This document shows, in pieces, positions 22,601 to 34,600 of a DNA stretch of 64,000 nt. Below the pieces are notes generated by a model that saw nothing but the letters and a program-made list of their open reading frames with translations, was not told the origin of the DNA and ran no database searches. Origin of the DNA: Sipunculus nudus. Lineage: Eukaryota; Annelida; Sipuncula; Golfingiida; Sipunculidae. The stretch lies in NCBI GenBank assembly GCA_026874595.1, contig CM049310.1, positions 42,045,558 to 42,109,557 of the forward strand. Reading direction: 5' to 3'. The translations under genes were made by a program, and so were the position numbers. Within the stretch, counting starts at the first letter, position 1, and every line of letters begins with the position of its first letter.

Positions 22601-25600
22601 GTGCCCCGAGGGGCCCCAGGGGGCCAGACCGGCCAGGAATTTTCGTGTAAGGCCCAATTAAATGTATGAAAATGCAGAAGTCTCATTTAGGTATTCAAAA
22701 GTTTAAATGTATCAAATAGGGTACAAGGAACTGCTCGAAAATGCGTTGTCTTTTGCGAAGCGTATAAATAAAGTTCCTAGCATTGAGTGTTCTGAAGGGG
22801 CTCAAGGGGGCTGGACCAGTCAGGAGTTTAACTATATATAAAACTAAAAATACATAAACAGAAATACATGAAAATGAGGAAATCTCTTTTTTCTTTTTTG
22901 TTAACTTACATAAATATGTAGCTTTTCATCAGGAGTGCTCAACTGGCCCGGATCGGGCATATAGTCTTCTTTGGCCGAGTTAAATGCTTGTAAATTCGGA
23001 AATTTTTTTCTTGAATGTTACATTGTTTTGTTCTAATTTGAAGTGATAGGAAAGGCCCATGAGGACTCAGGCCCAGCGGTTCCAAAGTCTTTTTTGTCTT
23101 AAATTGTTTTAGTTATTGCTTATATAAGTTTAATTCGGGAGGGGGGCATGGGTGGGCCAGTTCTAAGGGTCCGTTATAAAATGCGAAAATTCCAAATTGA
23201 AGGGAAAGGTAAATATAATAGGATGATATATAGTAGGACGCACATCCAGGGAAACAATAACCAAATTAATATTCATTTGCTTTCATAGTACAGAGCTCGG
23301 CGGGCCGTGGAAGCCATACCGTTTCATACTGCAAGTCTGTTCCTTTTTTTCAATTACACGTATATTCTTTTGGTCTTTCTTTTAATTTAATCTCATTTTA
23401 ACGTTGACAGTTGCTTTGATCTGTTTGATAGAACATGATGCATTCTGACATATGTGTATTGTGTATAAAAAGAAAACAAGGATTTCCCAGAATCTCATTA
23501 GTCTTCCATTGTCCATCTAACACGTAGCAGTCATTCAGGAATACACCTAATGAGGGGCAAACTGGTGCTGATGTTCTAAATATGCAACTCACCTTGGCTA
23601 CGGCGGCACGTGGTTAACCATCAAAAGGATTTAATTGTAAATGAATCCTGTAATATGTTGCATTGTCGTTATTTTGAAGACTATTATTATTGATAGCACG
23701 AAAGACAGACTGTATAGTGTGGATAACCTCTTGTGTGTTACTTGCCTTGAGCTTACGGGGTGCCTCCTTAATTTGTTTTGATTTCAATTATAATTGTTTT
23801 TTTATAATGAATAAGTTAATAATGCCTGATCTGTCAAATGGGATCTGGTTTGGTCTACGTGAATAATGCGACTGAAGTGCAAAATTATTTCACTGGTAAA
23901 AATTGCTCTCATCTTGTCGTGCATTCTCATGTAATCATGAGACCTCCATATGACATATTTTCATGATTGATAAATATATGCATGAGGATTTATATTGTAT
24001 TAAATACAGAAAAACAATAAAGCTTTTCAGGGCAACCCGCTTACACAGTCCATACTTTAGTACCGATTCAATAGAAAGGTACAGACTTAAACCAAATTTA
24101 ATGCAGAGTTGATTAAATTTGTAATACATGTATAGTATGTGACTGTGTATAACAACGATTAATGGGAAGGCGCCCGAAAACTGTTTGTTCCCCCTTAAAA
24201 TATTGCTCTCGGAGGCCCGAACCTCCGGACACAGTTAATTTGGCTGTTCTCAAAAAAAGCTTTATATGTCTAAGTAATGCCTTATCACAATAATCTATGT
24301 TGAAAAGATTTAGTCATAACCTTTAACAAAAGGTTAAGTATAATATTAGTAATTAATTGGCGGCTTCTTTACGGTGGGAAGCTAATAGTTTTAATGACGG
24401 AAAGCGCCCCCTTTAATCCGTGGGCGTCCGTAAGGGGATTAAATGGCCTTCTTCAATATGTTATGATCTTACGGCCGCCAGGTAAACGGACACTGTGATA
24501 TACTTAAAAGAGAGGCGATGCATTCAAGCGATAAACATGAGGAGGTGTCCTCTGATGTATAGCTTAGATTATATATCTCACACAAAATTCCATAAACTGT
24601 CTCTGTCCTACTTCTATGTTCACCTGGTGGATGACATAGGCCCCCTAATGCCTCCTCTCGTCAACTCTCTGGCCTCGCTTTGTCAGTCAACTATCATCTG
24701 TGATGAACTGAAATACGTTTAAGGAAAGGAAAAGGAGTGACGAACCGCTAATCCTGCTCTTTAGATAAAATAATATCATGTGCTCATTAGCCCGTGGATT
24801 AAGAGCTCTCAACCTCGAAATTTGCCCGCAGGATAAGGTGTCGGTGCCACATGCATGTTCGCCTCTATACATAAAATTATGATTTGCCCAAATAAAAAAT
24901 AGTGATTGTAAAAATTAAATAATCTTATCATTTTTATGTACCTTTTCGCAATCGTCATATTATCACAATATTTCTAGCGAATTTGTGTCTCCAAGTAGCT
25001 GCCGTTTGCACTAAGACGTACAATACGCCCTAGGCACACCGCGCTGAAACCGGAGTCTGATGCCTGGACAGTCTAGGGTTAAAAGTTCAGCTCTCTCCGC
25101 TGGCGACCCGGGTTCGATTCCCGGTTTGGCTATGAGAGTGAGTTGTAATTGCCCGTCAAAGGCCGTTGGTTTTCTCCGGTTGTTTGGTAGTGAAGATTCT
25201 CGACTTTGAGTGATATTTGCACTGACACAGGCAGTGATATATTCTTCTATAGTTTGAGGATTTTGACATGGTCCAAACATGCCTTATTCCGCATTAAATT
25301 TTGCCGATACTCGTCCCCTTGTCACCAAACTATCTCCACAAATAGATTCTTGCCTGTGGCGCCCTTCTCGGTTTACTGGCGTGACCTTTCCTCTGGCCCT
25401 CATCGAACCCCTCACAGGCTCACATTGCCTCGAAACTGCCCATAGGAGCTGCAATGTTGCGTATACACTAAAACCCTGATTACAGGATGCGTGTTGATAT
25501 TATAGGTAAACTGTTTGTCAGAAAAAAATCGACCATAACATGGTACACTCAGATAAAAAGACATTTGTTGCTTTTAAAACGAGTATCCATAGTAAAGAAA

Positions 25601-28600
25601 ATATTAAACCGGCCTCCCATCTATAGATTTTTTTTGCCGGTCGAAAGATCTTTGGCAGCTGATTTTTCCTGTCGGATATTTTTAAATATCCGACCGGTAA
25701 CACCCTCGCATCTTCCAATCTTACCGATATTTCCGGCCGGCAAAAGAATCGAACGGCAATAATTAAGTAGATAGCCAGCTGCAAACGTAATGCGCGGCTG
25801 ATAAAAAAATTGGAACTACGGATAACATTATTTTTTTTCCTTAGGTATCCCATGTCATCAAAATAACAGTACTTGTTCATGTAGGGGTTAAATATTCTAA
25901 ATCGAGCCCATTCAGCCAAGCCACAAACAAACATGTACATGTATCTCTACGCGCCCATGCACGCAACAGAAATAAACAGCTGGGCCTTAATGCACAGAGA
26001 TGGCGCAAAATAATAAAAAAATAGCAGTGAAGCAGAATTGTAAAAACAATAACATTGAAGCAATTAATAAACTGTATGAAAGGTAACGACATTAAAAAAA
26101 AAGATTTCACATAATTATAACTCCCAAATAAATTGTATCAGAAATCCCATTCGCGTCACCATGTAGAAATGGGGAAATCGTGGCATTGATTTCCGAACAG
26201 TCAACCCAGTTCTTTTTTCAATCAAGACAAACAGGATCGTCGCTTTGATCTGACAGCTGTCGGGATAAACACGTAAGCTTACCTGAGGCTAAACTTATTC
26301 CATCAAGTACCGGGCGTCGCAGGATAAGACCCGACGACTTGTGTCCGTAATGATGTATTTCAGTTGGTGGCATCTACAGCTCAGCTCATCTGTATAAACC
26401 CGGGATCTCTCTGATACCCTTGTGGCTGAATGGGTTTCTTTGGCGCAACTCAAAGAGTCATAATTAACATAGCTTTAGTAAAATATCTTATACAACATCT
26501 GCAAAAACCTGAAGGTTGGGACCTCTTTGCAAACTTTACATCTATCCTCTTATCTAGAATTATTTCCCCAGAATTTAAAACTTTTCCTAGAAAACAAGAG
26601 CAAATGAATGGGGTGTGTGTTTCTTCTTCTAAAACATTCTGGACTGGAAGAAGTTAAGGCTTAACTCAGTCATTAATAAGCATGGTGTTGGCTTTTGATA
26701 TAACAAAAATGCCATGGGTCACAACACCTTTTTTTGACTGGTTGATTTAATACATTTGTTTTTATGCTGTGGGTAGTACAATATATATTATTTAATGTCA
26801 CCATTAACCAATGTGTAGTCATAATTTAAATATATTGTTTCATTTAATATCCTTCGTAAATTTGGGAGAAGGACTTACATACACATCGCGACTGTATCTA
26901 TAAATAATAATCGATAAATTACCTTATGGGCACAGTTGACCCTAAAAATTTTAATTGAAAAAAATTGTCTCAATTCCAGTTTGGCAACAAACTGTATAAA
27001 AACTTTTACATTCAACTCTCACGCTGTATCAATTTTAGTTCAATTCCAGACGGGCCAGAAATTTCCTGTAGGGCCGAATAAAATGTTTGAAAAATGAAGA
27101 AGTCCCATTTAGGTTTTAATTTAGTTCAAATGTATGTAAAAGTGCACAAGGGGGCTAAAGGGGTTAGACCGGTCAGGAGTTTAAATGTATCAAATAGGGT
27201 ACAAGAAACTGCTCGAAAATGCGTTGTATTTTGCGAAGCGTATAAATAAAGTTCCTAGCATTGAGTGTTCTGAAGGGGCTCAAGGGGGCTGGACCAGTCA
27301 GGATTTTAAAAATATATAAAACTAAAAATACATAAACAGAAAATACATGAAAATGAGGAAATCTTTTCTTTTGTTAACTTACATAAATATGTAGCTTTTC
27401 ATCAAGAGTGCTAAACGGGCCCAGATCCGGCATATAGTCTCCTTTGGCCAAGTTAAATGCTTGTAAATTCGGAACTTTTTTCTTGGGTGTTTCATTGTAT
27501 CATTTTAATTGGAAGTGATTGGAAAGGCCCATGGGGGCTCAGGCCCAGATGTTCTCAAATTTTAAATTGTCTTAAAATGTCTTAAATTGTATTAGCTACT
27601 GTTAATATAAGTATTAATCCGAGAGGAGGGTCCAAAGGGTAAAGGGCATGGGTGGGCCAGTGGGTCCATTACAAATTGCTTGAAATTGCGGAATATCCAA
27701 ATTGAAGGGAAAGGTGCTTACCGGTATATCAAAATAGCAAGGCAAATATAATTGGGCGATATTTAGTGCTACGCACATCCATGGAAGAAAATCACTTAAA
27801 CTAATATTCATTTCGTTTCATACAACAGAGCTCGGCGGGCTCCAGTAAATGTTTCCAGTAATATGTTGCATTTTTATTCTGAAGACCTGTTTTTGTTGAT
27901 AGCACGAGAGACAGACTGTATAGTGTGGATAACTTCTTGTATGTTACTTCCCTTTAGCGTACGGGGTGCCTCCTTAGTTTGTTTTGATTTCAATTTTAAC
28001 TGGTTTCTTTTTTTTAATGAATAAGTTAATAATGCCTGATCTGTCAAATGAGTTATGGTTTGGTCTACGTGAATAATGGGACTGAAATGCAAAATTATAT
28101 CATTAATAAAAATCATTCTTCTGTATTCATAAGACATCCATATGACATTTTTTTTATGATTGATAAAATATATTCTGCATTAAATGCAGAAAACAATAAA
28201 GCATTCCGCTTACACAGTCCATACTTTAGTACCGATTCAATAGAAAGGTACGGACTTAAACCAAATTTAATGCAGAGTTGATTATATTTGTAATACATTT
28301 ATAGTATGTGACCGTGTATAATAACGATTATAGGGAAGCCGCCAGGAAACTTCTTGTTCCGCTTAAAATATTGCTCTCGGAGGCCCGAACCTCCGGACAT
28401 AGTTAATTCGGCTTCTTTCAAACTAGTGTACTATGCCAAAGTAATGGTAATAATCTATCGTGATAAGTATTAGTCATAACCTTTAACAAAAGGTAATGGA
28501 TATTATTGGCAGTTTCCTTACGGGCTGCTCGCAGATTTGATGGCAGACAGCGCTCGCTTGACTCTTAAGGCGTCAGTAAGGGGATTGAAATGGCCTTCTT

Positions 28601-31600
28601 CAATATGTAATGATCTTACTGCCGCCAGGTAAACGGACACTGTGTTATATAAAGAGAGCAGCGATGAAACCAAGCATAAACATGAGAAACGTGTCATCTG
28701 ATATGGGTACATCTCTCAGATTATATCTTACACACAAAAGTCAACATTTTTTTCTGTACTGTCTTACTTCGTATATTCGTCTAGTGGATGACTTAATGCC
28801 TCCTTTCACCAACTCTATGGCCTCTCTCTGTCAGTCGACTATCATCAGTGATAAACTGAAATACGTGTAAGGAGACAGAGTGAATTATCACTAATCCTGC
28901 GCCTGAGATCTCTGTCATGTGCTCATTAGCCCGTGGATTAAAAGCTCTCATCCTCGAAAATTGCCCTCGAGATAAGGTGTCGGTGCCACATGTTCGGCAC
29001 AATACATAAAATTATGATTCGCTCAAATAAAACATAGTAATCGTATCAATGACATAATCATATATTTTTATGTACCTTTTCGCAATCGTCATATTATCAC
29101 AATATTTATAGCGAATTTGTGCCCCAAAGTAACTGCCGCTAAACCTAAGGCGTACAATACGCGCTAGGCACACCGCGCTGAAACTGAAGTCTGATGCCTG
29201 GACAGTCGATGGATAAAACGCTCAGCTCTCTCCGCTGGCGACCCGGGTTCGATCCCCTGCGTGGCTATAGGAGTGGGTTGTTATTGCCCGTCCAAGGCCG
29301 GTGTTTTTCTCCAGGTTCTCCGGTTTCTTCCATCTCCACAGTCTACCGGACGCCATAATCTGAGCCATGGAGAGTGACGCGATTAGTAATTATAACTATT
29401 TGTACAATCCATGTAAAATAAATAAGTTTATATTATGCGTCACTCCAAACATGGATGTTTACATTTACTATCCATTCGAAATCGTAGAACAGGCTTAATA
29501 GTCCTGGGGCCAATTCCAAAACTGGTTTGCTGCGCCCCCCCCCCCCCCCCCCCACGCCGTCATTATTAGGTTTGATGCGTTTTCTGTTAAAGTGATTCAC
29601 GGAGATCATAATTGAAAACATAACCCCTCTGGAAAAGTGTCCAAAAGGCTAATCCAGGTTAATTTTAATATTTTACTTAAAACCTGAATTTTGTTTGGAA
29701 TTTTAAATTTGAATATTAGTATCGAAATTTACAGGTGTCATGACATTTTGCATAAGATATGTATTTTGATGAGCTAAGTCTATAACATATTTTGCTGGAC
29801 AATAACATTTCCCGTTTATAGCCAAAATTATTGTGCATTTAAGCTTTTAATAAATTAAAAACTTTGAATACGTGTATACACATTAGCTTCATTATTAAAG
29901 CTGGCAGCATAGGGATGCGTTTCCACAAAAACAGCTCGGGCAAGTTTTACTGTCGTATTGCGAAAAATAATATTACAAAAATTAACATAAAATTTCATGT
30001 AGAGAAACCAGTGAAATAGTTTCATAACATTTCGGATCTATAACTTTCAATATAGTGCGTTTGAACGTAAAATATGCATATGTTGGATGGACACGTCTTT
30101 TTTAAGCCGGTAGGACAGCAAGGACATTTTCATTTATTTTCAAAATAAATATATAGCTTATTTTTCTGGCTAAGGTTAAACTGTTACATCATTTGATCTC
30201 CAAATTGTTCTTGAAAAGTTATAAAATATGTTTATATTTAATGTAAACGTTAGCATTTGTGTTAATTTTGTATCGTGTCCGACAGGACATAAAAACTTTA
30301 ATGTGATTATTCCATTGAAAAAGTCTTATTTGCATGTTTTCATTTTCTCAATATCTCAAATTTCGAACTTATAAATAAAAGTGAAGGTAAGCATTTAGAA
30401 TATATCAGGGTTTTGGACAAATTTCATGCCATAGGCTTTAATTGTGTGAAAAAAGCTGCGAAACCCATCAGAGATCAAGTTTATCTTTACGTTTAGCTGA
30501 AACCATCAACTTAAATCATTAAATTTAAATTATTAAACGTTTTCTTGATTTTAGAGTAATTTCTGTAGAAGTCTTAAGCCATCGTAGCCAGATGACCTGA
30601 TTGCTGACGGACCAGTCTGTACTGACCTTTATTTTCATTTGGGATCATAAGTTCCGTCCACTTCAGAGTTAGACACTTACAGACTGGACAGTTGGTATCA
30701 AAATCACTTCTTATACTAGATGATAGGTTAAGACTAATTTAAGAGGGAGTTAACTAAATCGAATAATAACATGGATTAATGTTATATAAAACTGTTCTTT
30801 CTTCTGTTAATTTACATTACAAACTTTCATCTGTTACCAGAGACGTCTCAGATATAATCATTTATAAGATGATGGATGAACCTATCATACAAACTGGTTT
30901 TATATTTTAGCTCCGATGACTTTGACTCGGACTTTTTTTCTTGGCTAGTCCTTTTTAATCTCCTTCCGGCCGTTGTAAGTAAAGGATTCTTTACAAAACT
31001 TCTTGGAAAAAAAACTTATAAATGCTTTTGAAGGAAACAAATATTCGAGTAACGAGAAACATGCAAATATATACTGCCCAATCAATCCTTCAAAATTTCC
31101 CTTAAGTTTACAAAATAAATGATTCGTTTGAATAAGTGTATACAGGAGATAAGCTACTAAATGGTGGCTTCACTGATTGTCTAACAATTAGGTGTGCGCC
31201 AGTTCTCAGATATCCTAACCAGATACACATGGATGGAGTTTTATTGTTTTCCAATAAAAAAGGGAGGGGGTGTTATAAATAGTCTTTGTTTGGCAAACAA
31301 ATGAATTAGAAATATAGAAAGAATGATTAACAACCACATTAACCTTAAAATAGTGTTATTTGTCTTGTATATTATTGAGGTCAAATGTTCACTGTTTAAA
31401 TCGTTGTAATTATTGAAAATTAATACAAATTATTCATCAACACTGAGCGAATGATATGAGATGCAATTTAGTACTTTCTCATTGTGTGCAACTAAAAAAG
31501 ACGTACACGGGTTTCTACAAAAATATGCTTTAAAGACTTAAGAAGAAGCGTTCTCTCTTAAATTTCGAGAAAAGTGGAATTGTCATTTAATTAGAAATAT

Positions 31601-34600
31601 TACAGGATTTAATTCATCTGCATCTGTCTCAATCAATAGTCATTAATACTGACCAGTACTTAAGAACAGTCATGCAAACTTGGCCCACCAGACTGAAAAA
31701 AATATTAATGTCTTGAAATTATTGTCAGCGTTTAGACTTACCAGATTAGATTGTTGCAGTATTTGTATACATATCAGGTCACACTCTACCATACAGGCTC
31801 AATATGATACAAAAAGAAGGCTCAATAAGAAGAGCAAAACTAAATTGATAACAAGAGACTCTTCCATTAGAGAAGTTTATTACGTGTTCCCATTTACAGT
31901 GTCTTTGGATTATTTAAAAATTATATCATGAGAAAAAAGTTCAACTTTGATTCCTTTAAACGTGAACTATTATAACATTGTGCATGTACAACATTTAATG
32001 TTATTCCAAAATGTAAAAGGAATGAAAATAGAAATAAATGTATTCTGTCCCAGTCTCGCGGAATATTCATTGCTCGGTAAATATAGAAACTATCTGCCAG
32101 GTCCTAGGAGGTTTCAATCAAATGTATAAAAACAGTGTTTTAATTTTAAAAAGAATGACTCATCTAAAAATGCCAATCTTGCTGACGAATATAAAATCTA
32201 ATTTAAATGTTTTTAATTTTTTTTCAAAATTTTTAGTAGCAGCTCTGCTATGTTCTTTATTATATTAAACTTACATCACTGCATGTAAATGCTCATATTC
32301 AGATTTGTTTTATGAAACTAAAAATTACCATGCCTCCCAGTGGTTTCAGCCAAGAAGGGTTTTCCCAGTTTGGTTGTCTTATTTTTAATTTAGTTTTCAA
32401 TCTTTCGGGCGAATAATTTTAGCAATTACTTTTGACGCGCCACTTCATTATATTGAAGAAAGTGTTATCTTTCTCAAGTAATGGCTTGGTAACAAAACTT
32501 ATAAAAGCAATAAAAAAACATACATGCATCCCAAATGTATGCATAGTTATAATTCTAAATGCTACACTTTTGTGGGTGCAAAGCAGAAATGTGTGGAAAG
32601 CAATTACATCCCTGGATTTGTTCATCAAATTTAAATATTTATCTGCATCTGCATGGAATTTTATTTTAAATGCCATTAAGACTTAAAGATCCTGTAAATT
32701 TAAAATATTTGTCGATTTCATTGAAATATTCATATAAAAACTAAAAATTTACTTTTGTAATTTTATTTCAGTCTAATTATAAAAAAACACAACGTATTAC
32801 CCCATGCTGTTTACATGGAATGTAAATATCAAAAGTTTAACTCTGCCATAAAGGCTGATGTATACCCTAATAATAAACCAATAATCACGTATTTAATTAC
32901 TATAAATAGCTTAAAATTGTATGCTTTCAGGCTTGAATACGCCGAATGACAAAAATAACTTTTTATTCAATCTGGCTCACCAAATTGATGATAAGGACTA
33001 ATCTTGTCTCTTTATATACCAAATAATAGGTAATGTGCTAGCTCTGGTTGAATTTAGCAGTAATAATTTCTCCACATTACAATTTTGTTGTGTGAACGCT
33101 TGACATAAACCTGTATATTTTCAAAAAGTTATGTACCGAGGTTAGTTTATAAAATTGCCGATTTCAAGCCCTTTGGACACATTTCCAGAGGGGTAATGTT
33201 TTGAAATATGATCTCCATGAATCACCGTAATAGAAAATGGCATCAAACCTAATAATGACGGGGGTGCAGCAAAACTAAAATTTTCAGGAATGGCCCCAGG
33301 ACTATAATCTGTTTAATGATGACAAATACTCTTTCCATCAACCGATGTCTGTATACGATATTAGCCTAGCCGCGTTTGGTGATGAAGATGCTTGACTTCG
33401 AGTGATATTTGCACTGACGCAGGCAGTGATATTTCCTACAATAGTTTGAGGATTTGGACAGCCTTATTCGCATTTAATTTTGCTGATACCCGTCCCCTTG
33501 TTATCAAACTATCTCCCTTAATAGATTCTTGCCTGGGCTCCCTCCTCGGAGTACTGGCGTGACCTTTCCTCGAACCCCTCACATTGTCTCGAAACTGCCC
33601 ATGGGAGCTGCCATGTTGCGTACACACTAAAACCCTGGTGTCACAGGACGCATGTCGATATTATGGGTATACTGTTTGTCAGAAACAAATCGACCATAAC
33701 TTGGTACACTCAGAAGAATAGACATTTGTTGGCCTTAAAGACCATTTTCAAAAGTAAGCAAATATTAAACCGGCTTCCCCTCTACAGATTTTTTTGCCGG
33801 TCGAAAGATCTTTGGCAGCCGATTTTTCCTACCGGATATTTTCATTATCCGACCGGCAACACCCTCGTATCTACCAATCCTGCCGATATTTCCGGCCGGC
33901 AAAAGAATCGGACGAAAAAAATAGGTAGATAGCCAGCTTTAAAAGTAATGGGCAGCTGATGAAAAATAGGTACAACGGTTAACATTTTTTCCCCTTAGGT
34001 ATCGCATGTCATCAAAATTGCTGCAGTTGTTCATGTAGTTGTTAAATATTCTAAATCAAACCGATTCAGCCCCAGCCACAAATAAGCTCGTACATGTATC
34101 TTTCTACGCCAACTCAACAGAAATATATACAGCTGGGCCTTAATGGACAGAGATAGCGCAAAATAATATAAGATACCATTGAATCAAAATTTTATTTATT
34201 AACTATATGAAAGGTAACGACATTAAAAAAATATTTCACATAATTATAACTCCTCATATTAATTGTATCAGAAATCCCTTCCGCGTCAACATGTAAAAAT
34301 GTAGAAAATCGTGTCATTGATTTCCGAACAGTCAACCCAGTTCTTTTTTCAATCAAGACAAACAGGATCGGCGCTTCGATCTGACAGCTGTCGAGATAAA
34401 CACGTGAGCTTACCTGAGGCAAAAACTTATTCCCTCAAGTACCGGGGTTCGCAGGATAGGACCCGACGACTTGTGTCCGTAATAATGTATTTCTATTAGT
34501 GGCATCTACAGCTCAGCTCATCTGTCTAAACCCAGGATTTCTCTGATACCCTTGCGGCTGAATGGGTTTCCTTGGCGCAACTCAGAGTGTCTCATAATTA

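Larger units (their letters stand above)
22440..27055 (+). repeat. Duplicated 4.4-kb unit C, copy 1
   Basis: From about 22626 this region matches 27056-29330 and then 33378-35970 in the same order. Landmarks with positions in copy 1 and copy 2 are AAGTTCCTAGCATTGAGTGT (22771/27249), TATTGCTCTCGGAGGCCCGA (24201/28369), CGACCCGGGTTCGAT (25104/29239) and GCAAAAACCTGAAGGTTGGG (26501/34635). 22440-22625 holds more of the G-rich modules. No coding sequence is conserved between copies. Confidence 0.85.
29346..33377. other. About 4-kb segment that splits unit C copy 2
   Basis: Copy 1 runs straight from 25190 to 25203, whereas copy 2 has roughly 4.06 kb in between. No ORF in it is recognised. It holds outward-facing inverted copies of family B near its ends (29501-29668 minus, 32795-33303 plus) and a small inverted repeat GAGTGACGC (about 29371) and GCGTCACTC (about 29438). 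Confidence 0.65.

Noticed and set aside
22480-23220. CRISPR-like regular array
   Set aside because: Unit lengths vary from 115 to 175 bp, repeats are strongly diverged and the genome is eukaryotic.
25081-25135. Functional tRNA gene suggested by GGGTTCGATTCCC
   Set aside because: No matching acceptor stem or clear A-box cloverleaf; the same sequence recurs with a SINE body at 29216.
25518-25940. 140-codon open frame on the minus strand
   Set aside because: It lies in duplicated unit C, and the sister copy (33680-34150) does not keep the frame open, so no selection for protein is visible.
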